From assembly GCF_963662735.1 (NCBI RefSeq), contig NZ_OY759744.1, forward strand, positions 2,336,153-2,400,152: a stretch of DNA of 64,000 nt, in the 5' to 3' direction. The notes beneath the pieces were generated by a model. It did no database searches, had not been told where the DNA came from, and saw only the letters and a program-made list of their open reading frames with translations. A program made the position numbers and the translations under genes. Shown piece after piece: positions 8,873-16,565 of this stretch. The stretch is from an uncultured Methanoregula sp. (GTDB lineage: Archaea; Halobacteriota; Methanomicrobia; Methanomicrobiales; Methanospirillaceae). Position 1 is the first letter of the stretch; every line of letters starts with the position of its first letter.

Positions 8873-9907
8873 ATGGCAAAGATGATCACTTCTCCCCATT
8901 CACTCGCGACCGGAGTCGGTGCTCTTCCCCACACCGATCCTGTCCAGGCATGCGATGACGTACTCGAGATCTTCCCGGAGTTCCCGTACATTCCCACGCT
9001 TCCGGACCGGGCCCTGCTCGAAAGCATTGTCTTCAACGATTCCGAACAGCTCCCGGGCCGGATCATCCGCGAAGACCGGCTCCTCTTCGACAGCACGAAA
9101 GACCAGACCTCGGCCATGGAGCAGGTGTATATGGATTTCGTGGAGCAGAATGTTTCCGGCTACGGCCTGCACAAAGAGTATGCATCCGCGTTCATAGAGA
9201 TGATGGGCCGTAAGCTCCCTGGCGCCCGGATACTGAAATGCCAGGTCACCGGGCCGGTCACGTTCGGCATGCAGGTCGTTGATGAGAACAAGCGGCCCAT
9301 CTATTACGATAATCAGCTGGCCGATGTCCTCTCCAAGATGATCGCGCTCAAGGCCCGCTGGTGCGAACAGGCAATGCTCGCGAACACCGGTGTTTCCGAG
9401 ACCATTGTGGTCCTGAACGAGCCGTATCTTGCATCGCTCGGCTCCTCGGTAGTGCCGGTTGACAAGGAGACCGTCCGGGCCGGCTGGGAAGACATTGCCT
9501 CGCTTGTTGAAGGCGGCCTCGGGGTCCATTGCTGCTCGAACACGGACTGGGAGTTTGTCATCAGCCTCGACCCGGCCGTTATCTCCATGGACGCGTACGC
9601 CACGTCAAAAGAGTTCCTCCTTTACGCCGATTCCATTGTTTCCTACATGGAGCGGGGCGGAGTCGTTGCGTGGGGCATTGTTCCCGCTGACTACAAGCTC
9701 TTCTCGACCGAGACCGTGGACTCGCTCCACGAGAAGTATCTCGCTATCCGTACCCAGCTCACGGACAGGATGCCGGAGAAACTCTTTGATGCACAGTCGC
9801 TCATTACCCCGAGCTGCGGGATCCGGTTTGCCGACCGGCAGGGCTCGCTTGACATCATGGGAGCAGCAGCCGAGATCTCGCGACGCATCCGGACAAAAAC
9901 ACCCTGA
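8873..9907 (+). CDS. Core (folate-independent) methionine synthase-like protein, MetE C-terminal family
   Basis: 344 residues matching only the catalytic TIM barrel of MetE; the N-terminal folate half is absent. Candidate zinc ligands are H219 and C221 (in GVHCCSN) and C315 (in TPSCGIRF), the positions that bind zinc and homocysteine thiolate in MetE. The usual Glu ligand position carries Asp in VISMDAY. Core methionine synthases of the MesB and MesC families occur in organisms with the Wood-Ljungdahl pathway and are proposed to take methyl from the corrinoid iron-sulfur protein. Location inside the acs operon fits. The start at 8873 has GGAAGGAG (8857-8864) 8 bases upstream. Which Mes family it belongs to was not established, and another methyl acceptor or donor is possible. 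Confidence 0.75.
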   Translation: MAKMITSPHSLATGVGALPHTDPVQACDDVLEIFPEFPYIPTLPDRALLESIVFNDSEQLPGRIIREDRLLFDSTKDQTSAMEQVYMDFVEQNVSGYGLHKEYASAFIEMMGRKLPGARILKCQVTGPVTFGMQVVDENKRPIYYDNQLADVLSKMIALKARWCEQAMLANTGVSETIVVLNEPYLASLGSSVVPVDKETVRAGWEDIASLVEGGLGVHCCSNTDWEFVISLDPAVISMDAYATSKEFLLYADSIVSYMERGGVVAWGIVPADYKLFSTETVDSLHEKYLAIRTQLTDRMPEKLFDAQSLITPSCGIRFADRQGSLDIMGAAAEISRRIRTKTP

Positions 9908-9929
9908 TCTGTTGCCATTGGAGAATACC

Positions 9930-10694
9930 ATGCCAGACCACCCATTCACGATTGCCCTCTCCGGCAAAGGCGGGACCGGGAAAACGACCGTCAGTTCCCT
10001 GCTGGTCCGCTCGTTCATTGATCTGGGGGAAGCCCCGGTCCTTGCCGTAGACGCCGACCCGAATGCCAACCTGCACGAGGCCCTTGGCGTTGCCGTCCAC
10101 GAGACGCTCGGCAGCATGCGGGAGGAGGCATTCTCCCGGAACATCCCCCCGGGCATGAACCGGCACGACTACGTGCGGTACCGCTTCCGGCAGTCGCTGG
10201 TCGAGTCGAACGGCTTCGATCTCGTGGCCATGGGCAGGCCGGAAGGGAGCGGGTGCTATTGTTTTGCCAACGATCTCTTATCGGAATGCATGCTGCAGCT
10301 CGAACGCGAGTATCACTTCATTGTCATCGACTCGGAGGCAGGCATGGAGCACATCAGCCGGGGGACGATCGGCAAGCCCGACCTGCTCCTGATCGTAAGC
10401 GATCCCGGGGCCCGGGGTCTCCGGACCGTTGCCCGCATCCGGGAGATCGCAACCCAGCTAGGATTGGAGAAGGAGAAGATCCACGTGGTCTTCAATCAGT
10501 ACAAGACCGGGGCAGCGCCGATCGATATCGGGGAGGAGTCCCCGATTGCGATTATTCCGGAGGATCCATCGGTCGAAAGTGCGGACCTTGCCGCAACACC
10601 GGTCTCGCAGATCCCGTTCGACAGCCCGGCCCGGGTTGCCGTGCGGGAGCTTGCGGCAAAGATCCGGGAGATGGCCCGGAGCAAAAAACAATGA
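9930..10694 (+). CDS. cooC: CooC-type nickel-insertion ATPase for CODH/ACS
   Basis: A 254-residue P-loop ATPase of the MinD/ParA class. The deviant Walker A GKGGTGKTT lies at about residues 11-19, VDADPNANL follows, and a CXC pair sits in GSGCYCFAND. In CooC and AcsF the CXC pair binds nickel at the dimer interface, and ATP hydrolysis delivers it to the C-cluster of CODH or the A-cluster of ACS. Because the operon encodes AcsB but no CODH, A-cluster loading is the likelier task here (inference). GGAG at 9920-9923 fixes the start. The gene closes the acs operon; a T-run follows the stop at about 10697-10702. Confidence 0.88.
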   Translation: MPDHPFTIALSGKGGTGKTTVSSLLVRSFIDLGEAPVLAVDADPNANLHEALGVAVHETLGSMREEAFSRNIPPGMNRHDYVRYRFRQSLVESNGFDLVAMGRPEGSGCYCFANDLLSECMLQLEREYHFIVIDSEAGMEHISRGTIGKPDLLLIVSDPGARGLRTVARIREIATQLGLEKEKIHVVFNQYKTGAAPIDIGEESPIAIIPEDPSVESADLAATPVSQIPFDSPARVAVRELAAKIREMARSKKQ

Positions 10695-10895
10695 TCTTTT
10701 TTCAGCCCTGTTAAATTACAATTCCTTCCCGGACCAGATCAAAACCTTACTAAATGCATAAAAAACACACTACATCATCTCACATCATCTGATACCGGCA
10801 AGGTTTTTCCCTGTATTTCGGGAGAAATCCACCCGGTCAGATGGGGAAGCAAGCGAAGATAACTAGCTTAAACAAAGAACAATCCGGAGAGAATC

Positions 10896-12554
10896 ATGCA
10901 GGATACGCCACAGAGGGAATACGGATATAACCGGCTCCTCCGGGAGATCTGCCTTGCCCGTCCGTTCACGTACCTTGCCGTCATAGTGCTGAGTATCTCC
11001 GGCATGCTTTTTGCCATTATCAGCCCGCTTATCATGCGGAGCCTGATCGATGACGTGCTGATCGGCAGGAACACTTCTCTTCTTATCCCGCTTCTTGTCG
11101 CAATGGCGGGAATTTTTCTCATCTCTGCACTCTCGAATTACCTGTCTGCCCGGGTCAGGGGAACCCTGAACATATTCCTGTACAGGGAATTTTCCTCCCG
11201 CGTATTTTCCCGTATCCAGCAGGCAGAATATGCATCGGTCAGGAAATTCAGGACCGGCGACCTGCTGACACGGGTGACCGGCAATGTCATGACCGTTGTC
11301 CAGACAGCGATCCGGACAATCCCCCAGATTCTGGTAACCAGCCTCGGGATCATCCTGCCGGTCGCGATCATGGTCAGCCTGGATGCCGGGCTTGCCGTGG
11401 CCGTTATCGTGCCGGCGCTCCTGTTTGCTTTTTCCGCCCTCTGGTTCGGGAAACGGATGAAAGCAGCCCAGAGACCGGCACTCGAAGCAGAAGCAGGTAT
11501 CCAGTCGTACCTCAAGGAAAACCTGGAATCGGCCCCGTTGATCCGGGTCTTCGGCCTGGAGACCTGGGCAGAGGAGAAGTACGAACGGCAGTTATCGCGC
11601 TACACCGATACCTCGATCTCGGTTGTTAAGCTGGTATCGCTGAGTTCTGCAGTCACCATGCTCATCTACAGCGTTCCCACCATCCTCATCCTGACGCTCG
11701 GGAGCATTTCTGTTCTTGATGGGACACTCACGGTCGGGACGCTGACCGCATTTATCGCGTACGTGAGCCTCTTTCTCTCACCCGTTCTGCAGATCTCGGA
11801 TCTCTGGAATTCCTACAAGAGTTCCCAGGCGTCGTATGAACGGATCGGCGATGTGCTGGAACTCGGCCCCGGCACGGAGGGAAACGTTTCCCTGCCTGTG
11901 GACGGGACTGGAGAGATCCGTTTTGAGGAAATCGGGTTCTCGTATGACGACCGGGTTATCCTAAACAATTTCAACGGGCATTTCACCCGGGGAATCAATT
12001 ACCTGATCGGGGAAAACGGGTCGGGAAAATCCACGGTACTCAGGCTTCTCTGCCGGTTATATTCCCCGGATCGCGGCAGGATCACCATCAACGGAACAGA
12101 ATTATCATCGGTACGCAGGGATGACCTGCGATCGTACGTATCCATCGTCTTTTCCGATGCCCTGATCTTCGATGGCTCGATCTATGACAATATCCTGATC
12201 GGGAACCTGTCTGCCACACGGGACAAGGTGATGCTGGCTGCGCACCGGGCGGGTCTCGACAATCTGATAAATTCACTTCCCCAACGTTTCGATACCGAAG
12301 TGGGGGAGTCCGGCCACAATCTTTCGAGCGGGGAGATGCAGAAGATCGCGCTTGCCCGGGTCCTCCTGAGAGATTCGCCGGTCATAGTCTTTGATGAGTT
12401 CACACGGTCCATAGATGCCGAATCGAAACAGTCTATCTATGACGTGATCCGGCAGCTGAGCAACAAGACGGTGATCATCGTCACCCATAATAAGGGCGAT
12501 ATCCAGGAAGGCAGCAATATCGTGTACATGGCGGGAGAACCGGTTCCTTCCTGA
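10896..12554 (+). CDS. ABC exporter, fused membrane and ATPase domains
   Basis: 552 residues. An MsbA/type IV exporter membrane domain with six predicted helices fills residues about 25-310, and a nucleotide-binding domain about 330-550. Seen motifs: Walker A GENGSGKST, signature NLSSGEMQK (a variant of LSGGQ), Walker B VIVFDEF and H-loop VTHNK. There is no N-terminal C39 peptidase, so any peptide substrate would have to be cleaved elsewhere or exported whole. GGAGAG precedes the ATG. The gene is separated from the acs operon by about 200 bases and is followed 158 bases later by a small Cys/Trp-rich peptide gene on the same strand. That makes peptide export an attractive but unproven role; lipid or drug export is the alternative. 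Confidence 0.88.
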   Translation: MQDTPQREYGYNRLLREICLARPFTYLAVIVLSISGMLFAIISPLIMRSLIDDVLIGRNTSLLIPLLVAMAGIFLISALSNYLSARVRGTLNIFLYREFSSRVFSRIQQAEYASVRKFRTGDLLTRVTGNVMTVVQTAIRTIPQILVTSLGIILPVAIMVSLDAGLAVAVIVPALLFAFSALWFGKRMKAAQRPALEAEAGIQSYLKENLESAPLIRVFGLETWAEEKYERQLSRYTDTSISVVKLVSLSSAVTMLIYSVPTILILTLGSISVLDGTLTVGTLTAFIAYVSLFLSPVLQISDLWNSYKSSQASYERIGDVLELGPGTEGNVSLPVDGTGEIRFEEIGFSYDDRVILNNFNGHFTRGINYLIGENGSGKSTVLRLLCRLYSPDRGRITINGTELSSVRRDDLRSYVSIVFSDALIFDGSIYDNILIGNLSATRDKVMLAAHRAGLDNLINSLPQRFDTEVGESGHNLSSGEMQKIALARVLLRDSPVIVFDEFTRSIDAESKQSIYDVIRQLSNKTVIIVTHNKGDIQEGSNIVYMAGEPVPS

Positions 12555-12606
12555 AGGGAAAATTCCTCACCATCCCTTCTTTTCAGCCGGAAAATATGTG
12601 CGGCAA

Positions 12607-12629
12607 TAAGTGAAAATTTTTTTCACTTA
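12607..12629. promoter_or_regulatory. Perfect inverted repeat between ABC exporter and peptide gene
   Basis: TAAGTGAAAA and TTTTCACTTA form exact 10-base arms around TTT. The repeat lies 50 bases after the exporter stop and about 80 bases before the peptide start. As RNA it is a stem with an A/U-rich top, which may end the exporter transcript. As DNA it could be an operator for the peptide gene. Sequence alone does not decide. Confidence 0.45.
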
Positions 12630-12712
12630 ACGCCAGCTATATCCTCTTCTATTGAAAACAGAAGCTTGTAACACTCAATACCTGAACTTACGTGAATGGA
12701 GGTGAAACGAAG

Positions 12713-12853
12713 ATGTGCGAAAAAGCCGGAGAATCGCTGATAGCGCCAATCACCACCACCGCAACGGGTGCTGATACAGTGGCAACAGGCTGGGCCTGCA
12801 ACAAGACAGAGTGCCCGTCATACGGAAAATGGTATTGCCCCTTTTCGTGGTAA
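12713..12853 (+). CDS. 46-residue Cys/Trp-rich peptide, possible exported peptide
   Basis: The ATG is preceded by a textbook ribosome-binding site, GGAGGTGA at 12698-12705, 7 bases away, the best in this part of the window, which argues for real translation. The product has a hydroxyl-rich first half (residues 11-26, with TTTATG and DTVATG) and a Cys/aromatic tail: W27, C29, C34, Y37, W40, Y41, C42, F44, W46. A fourth Cys is at position 2. No membrane helix and no recognised family. It may be a secreted peptide or a precursor of a modified peptide with the tail as core, given the ABC exporter upstream. Alternatively the cysteines bind a metal. No modifying enzyme is visible nearby. Confidence 0.6.
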   Translation: MCEKAGESLIAPITTTATGADTVATGWACNKTECPSYGKWYCPFSW

Positions 12854-12910
12854 CCACGGATGTGAGGCAATGGGGTTAACCAGACCCTGACATACCTTCT
12901 TGAATCATTC

Positions 12911-12943
12911 CCGTATTGCCCGGGACGAAATCCGGCAATACGG
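12911..12943 (+). terminator. Stem-loop after the peptide gene
   Basis: CCGTATTGCC and GGCAATACGG are exact 10-base complements around a 13-base loop, 57 bases after the peptide stop. No U-tract follows, so it may be an mRNA-stabilising or processing stem rather than a simple terminator. The rest of 12944-13203 holds no convincing gene. Confidence 0.5.
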
Positions 12944-13203
12944 CCAACATCATCTCTGTTCTTTTGCAATAGTTCTTAACCGGGAAACACGGTCATGCCA
13001 TACAGTTGACCGTACCGCATTCCCTCCGAAAAATCCGGATATACATCCATGAGGGGCCGCCTTTTACGCAAACCTGCCGCACCGTGGTTTTAGAACTACA
13101 CTTAAATTTCCCGTAGGGATCTGACTGAAAGATAATGGAATGTGGGATGGGCTTTCTCGCATTTTTAAATAAACCAAAAAAGAAGTTTCCCAAAGAACGC
13201 TCT

Positions 13204-13875
13204 TTACCGCTGCTTCACAACAGTAGGTACCGGCGGGTTCAGCTGGATTGACTTGTATATGTCCACGATCTCCCCGGCAAGAGCGCTGACCGCGATGGGT
13301 TTTGTCGGGCCCTTGAATGCGAAGATGTAGATCCCTCCATCAGTCTTGGTGAAGATATAGGTTCCTTTGACATCTACGGTGTTGAAGTCCAGCTCGTAAG
13401 AATCATACCCGGCGATCTTGATCAGGTAGGCATGGGCCTCCATCTGGGTGCCGTAGGTTTTCCCGATCGCAAGGGTTGCATGATTGAAGTACTGGTCAAA
13501 ATCCTCCTTGACGTTCTGGTCCAGGTCGATACTTAAGGAATTGTAGGATGACGTGTCACCGGGAATCTCATTGGGGGAATAGAAGTTGGCGATGTTTACC
13601 GTGTTCAGCCCATAGTCCCTGACACCGGAAGTGAGGACATCTTGTCTCTCCCAGTCTTTCGGGTACGAGATCGTGACACCATAGGGCAGGCTTGCGGATA
13701 TCATCGATCCGGCGGCCACTTGCAGGGGAGCCTTTGAACCCGTTCCTGTAGTTGGCGCAGTAGTAACCGATGTGCTCTGGGTGGAGGGCTGGGTGCACCC
13801 CATGGAAAAGACAGTCAGCGCAAGAATAAGGATAACTCCTGCGGACCATAATGAAAAACCGTGTGACGCTTTCAT
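13204..13875 (-). CDS. Secreted lipoprotein with PsbP-like domain
   Basis: 223 residues. The signal peptide ends at a lipobox-like site, FSMGC, then a Thr/Ser-rich linker (TQSTSVTTAPTTGTG), then a globular domain from about residue 55. That domain opens with LPYGVTISYPKDWER, typical of PsbP/MOG1-fold domains that start with a -YP-W segment. The protein would be held on the outer face of the membrane through the Cys and bind an unknown partner. It stands alone between two minus-strand neighbours. Its domain assignment rests on this short motif and the predicted beta pattern, so function is open. Confidence 0.75.
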   Translation of the reverse strand: MKASHGFSLWSAGVILILALTVFSMGCTQPSTQSTSVTTAPTTGTGSKAPLQVAAGSMISASLPYGVTISYPKDWERQDVLTSGVRDYGLNTVNIANFYSPNEIPGDTSSYNSLSIDLDQNVKEDFDQYFNHATLAIGKTYGTQMEAHAYLIKIAGYDSYELDFNTVDVKGTYIFTKTDGGIYIFAFKGPTKPIAVSALAGEIVDIYKSIQLNPPVPTVVKQR

Positions 13876-13995
13876 GATGGTGCGCTAATTGGGCATTGAC
13901 ATGATAATAGTTTACTTTCAAAATAAAAAATGGAAGATATTTTGCATATTGAAGGGGATACCAGGGACAAAAAGGAAAAAGGAACTGATTTTTAG

Positions 13996-15603
13996 TTACA
14001 TGCCGGGAGCGCCGCCACGGCCACCCTGCTGCGTTATCATCATATCATCCACGCGGATGAGCATGACCGCAGTCTCCGATGCACTCTGGATTGACTGGCG
14101 CTTGGACCTGAGGGGCTCGATGACACCTTCTGCCAGCATGTCAACGACTGTGCCATCGTAGACATTCAGCCCGGCATTCTTCCTGCCCATGGAATGGACA
14201 TTCTTGAGCTCGACCAGCTTGTCGATCGGGTCGAAACCGGAATTTTCTGCAAGGGCCCGGGGAATGGACTCGTATGCTGCTCCGTATGCCTCGATTGCCA
14301 TCTGCACGCGGCCACCAACAGTCTGGGCGTACTCACGAATCTTCATGAGTATCTCGATCTCGACTGCTCCGCCGCCAACAACATAGGTGCCGTCTTCCAT
14401 GGCATCCATTACAACGCGGGTGCCATCGACAACGGCCCGCTCAAGCTCATCGAGCAGGTAGTCGCTTGTCCCGCGGAGAAGGATGGTCGTGGTCTTCGGG
14501 TTCGTGCACCCGGATATGCGGGTCACTTTGCCTTCGGTATCCTCCTCAACAAGATCGGCAGTCCCGAGATCTTTTGCCGTAAGTGCCTCGGCCTTGCTAA
14601 CAATAGTTGCATGAAGCGCCCGGCCGGCATATTTCATATCCTTCTCGTGCACGTCTTCGATTGCAAGGACGCCGGCTTTGGCAAGGTAGAACTGGGCGAT
14701 GTCCGAGATGCCCTTCTGGCAGAGGAGAACATTTGCGCCGCTGTCGATGATCGCATCGGCGAGTTTCTTTAATGCTTCGCGTTCCTGCGTGCTGAAGGCA
14801 TTGATCTGGTCAGCAGTAGAGATCTTAATCTTCGCTTTTATCTGGGTCTTGGTGATCTCCAGGGGAGTTGCGATGAGGGCAACTTTTGCCTTGACTATCT
14901 TTTTGGGCATCCCGTCGTGGACCCGGGTCTTGTCGATGACCACGCCGCGGATCAGTTCAACGTCGTCCATGGACGGTCCCTTCTGCTTTTTGATCATCAC
15001 ATCTTCTTCGTCAACGAGAGTTTTACCGTCAGCCGTCTCGGCTACGGTCATGACCGAGTCGACGATAATACCGTCAAGCTTGCCCTTCACCTGCTCGATG
15101 GACTTACCGGTGATTGCGGTGTTGGCGATCTTGAGGAGGGTCTTCCGGTCTGATGGGTCAACCTTGAGCGAAAGACGGTTCACGATCTCCAGCGCCTTAT
15201 CCATGCCCATGCGATAACCTTCTGCGATGACGGTCGGGTGAATACCCAGGTCAAGCATCGATTCTGCCTGTTCCATGAGGGCGCCAACCAGAATGATTGC
15301 AGTGGTTGTGCCGTCACCAACCTCCTTGTCCTGGGTAAGTGCGACCTCAATCACCATCTTTGCGCCGGGATGTTTTACCGCAATATCCCCAAGGATAGTC
15401 GCCCCGTCGTTGGTTATGGTAACGTCACCCCCGGCAGGGTTCACGAGCATTTTGTCCATGCCCCGGGGACCCAGCGTAGATCTGACCGCACTGGCGATCA
15501 CCTTTGCAGCCATAATATTCGAATGCTGGACTTCCTTGCCCCGGGTCCGGGTTGTTCCCTGCCTGAGAATGACAATCTGCTGTCCGCCAAGTTGTTGTGA
15601 CAT
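13996..15603 (-). CDS. thsA: Thermosome subunit (group II chaperonin)
   Basis: 535 residues, the normal length for the family. The equatorial ATPase domain shows [14 protein letters not shown] and NDGATIL near residues 45-75 and the catalytic [14 protein letters not shown] near 95. [11 protein letters not shown] and the C-terminal equatorial half lie around residues 400-420, and the tail is GGRGGAPGM. The protein forms a two-ring cage that folds cytosolic proteins using ATP and a built-in lid. The start has GAGGTT 7 bases upstream (minus strand). It is a single gene here, whereas many archaea have two or more paralogues. The paralogue letter is a guess. Confidence 0.95.
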   Translation of the reverse strand: MSQQLGGQQIVILRQGTTRTRGKEVQHSNIMAAKVIASAVRSTLGPRGMDKMLVNPAGGDVTITNDGATILGDIAVKHPGAKMVIEVALTQDKEVGDGTTTAIILVGALMEQAESMLDLGIHPTVIAEGYRMGMDKALEIVNRLSLKVDPSDRKTLLKIANTAITGKSIEQVKGKLDGIIVDSVMTVAETADGKTLVDEEDVMIKKQKGPSMDDVELIRGVVIDKTRVHDGMPKKIVKAKVALIATPLEITKTQIKAKIKISTADQINAFSTQEREALKKLADAIIDSGANVLLCQKGISDIAQFYLAKAGVLAIEDVHEKDMKYAGRALHATIVSKAEALTAKDLGTADLVEEDTEGKVTRISGCTNPKTTTILLRGTSDYLLDELERAVVDGTRVVMDAMEDGTYVVGGGAVEIEILMKIREYAQTVGGRVQMAIEAYGAAYESIPRALAENSGFDPIDKLVELKNVHSMGRKNAGLNVYDGTVVDMLAEGVIEPLRSKRQSIQSASETAVMLIRVDDMMITQQGGRGGAPGM

Positions 15604-16130
15604 TGTTAAACCTCGCTAATGGTATTTTTGTTTCTGATATTCCGGCAAAACCGTTCGTACTTCCGGTGTGCTACGCCGGGTATTGCGCACTCGTGACCAG
15701 GGATTACCATCCCACCACATCACGGTTTGTTGGGAGGGACTGCCAGATATGGCCCGGCTGGTAGCACCGGTTCCCTGCATCCCCTGTGACGGTCAACACA
15801 TGCTGTGTGACCTCATATGTCTATCTACAACCCGGGTTATTCCGGCATCTCATTTTCCTACAGAGACAAAGGTCCACATCAGGGTTTTGAGCATTGGATT
15901 ACTACGCTTCACGTGTGCAAAAAAATCATTGTATGAGTCACGCAGGGTGCCGTGTTGTTCATCCAGAGAAAACGCGTGCGAAAAACTGGCAATTATCCAC
16001 CATCCCCCGCCCGGAGGAATTTTTACAATAAGACTGGGGGGGCGACCCCCCCTCCACCATTTTTTAACCACAGATTCCACCGCACTTACGTCATAAACAC
16101 CGCATCCCGGCCAGTATCAGGCACCCCCCC

Positions 16131-16178
16131 TACCCCCCAGTCACTCTGATCGCGGTGGGGGAGTACCCCCTTGTCATA
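16131..16178 (+). repeat. 48-base C-run/G-run repeat, copy 1
   Basis: The unit begins TACCCCCCAGTCACT and continues TGATC, then a G-run, a short spacer, a C-run and TGTCATA. Copy 2 is at 16353-16402. The G-run and C-run can pair as a hairpin. Confidence 0.6.
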
Positions 16179-16352
16179 AAAAAACGGGAGGGGGGGCCTA
16201 CCCCCCACCCCCCATCCTCAAACGCGAGTAGCCACATCATATTTTCACGTACGGATCCATCGCTTCGCGTGGAGCCGTCTCCGGAGCAATGCGGGAATCA
16301 ACATTATCAGAAATGAGTTGGTCACGAAATTTTCCGCATGCGAAGGGGGGTA

Positions 16353-16402
16353 TACCCCCCAGTCACTTTGATCAGGGAGGGGGGTCACCCCCCCTGTTCA
16401 TA
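16353..16402 (+). repeat. 48-base C-run/G-run repeat, copy 2
   Basis: It begins with the same TACCCCCCAGTCACT block as 16131-16178, with one change shortly after (TTTGATC for CTGATC). It then carries a longer G-run and C-run and ends TGTTCATA. A partial copy in the opposite orientation lies near 16028-16052. Confidence 0.6.
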
Positions 16403-16565
16403 ATTTTTGGCATGGGGGGTGGGGGGTAGGTGTTCCACACCATATATCAACCGCAGCCAGGCCGCAGGTCTCCCGATTGCCGGCCCACGACTGCATCGAG
16501 GCGGCGAGCCGACTCAACCGGCAGCCACCGGTCCTCAGGCCAAACCGCTCCCAGCCGGCCGGTTT

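Larger units (their letters stand above)
15604..16565. other. Gene-free stretch with C-run/G-run hairpins
   Basis: No credible coding sequence lies between the thermosome gene and the kinase gene. From about 15999 to 16430 the DNA is full of runs of 5-8 C or G in opposite orientations that can fold as hairpins (for example GGGGGGG-CGA-CCCCCCC at about 16034-16052). Two clear copies of a 48-base unit are listed separately. The first half (15620-15990) shows nothing recognisable. Confidence 0.6.

Noticed and set aside
13135..13251. Short plus-strand frame reading MGFLAFLNKPKKKF
   Set aside because: It looks like the start of a known kind of N-terminus but runs into the end of the opposite lipoprotein gene after about 35 codons and has no ribosome-binding site.
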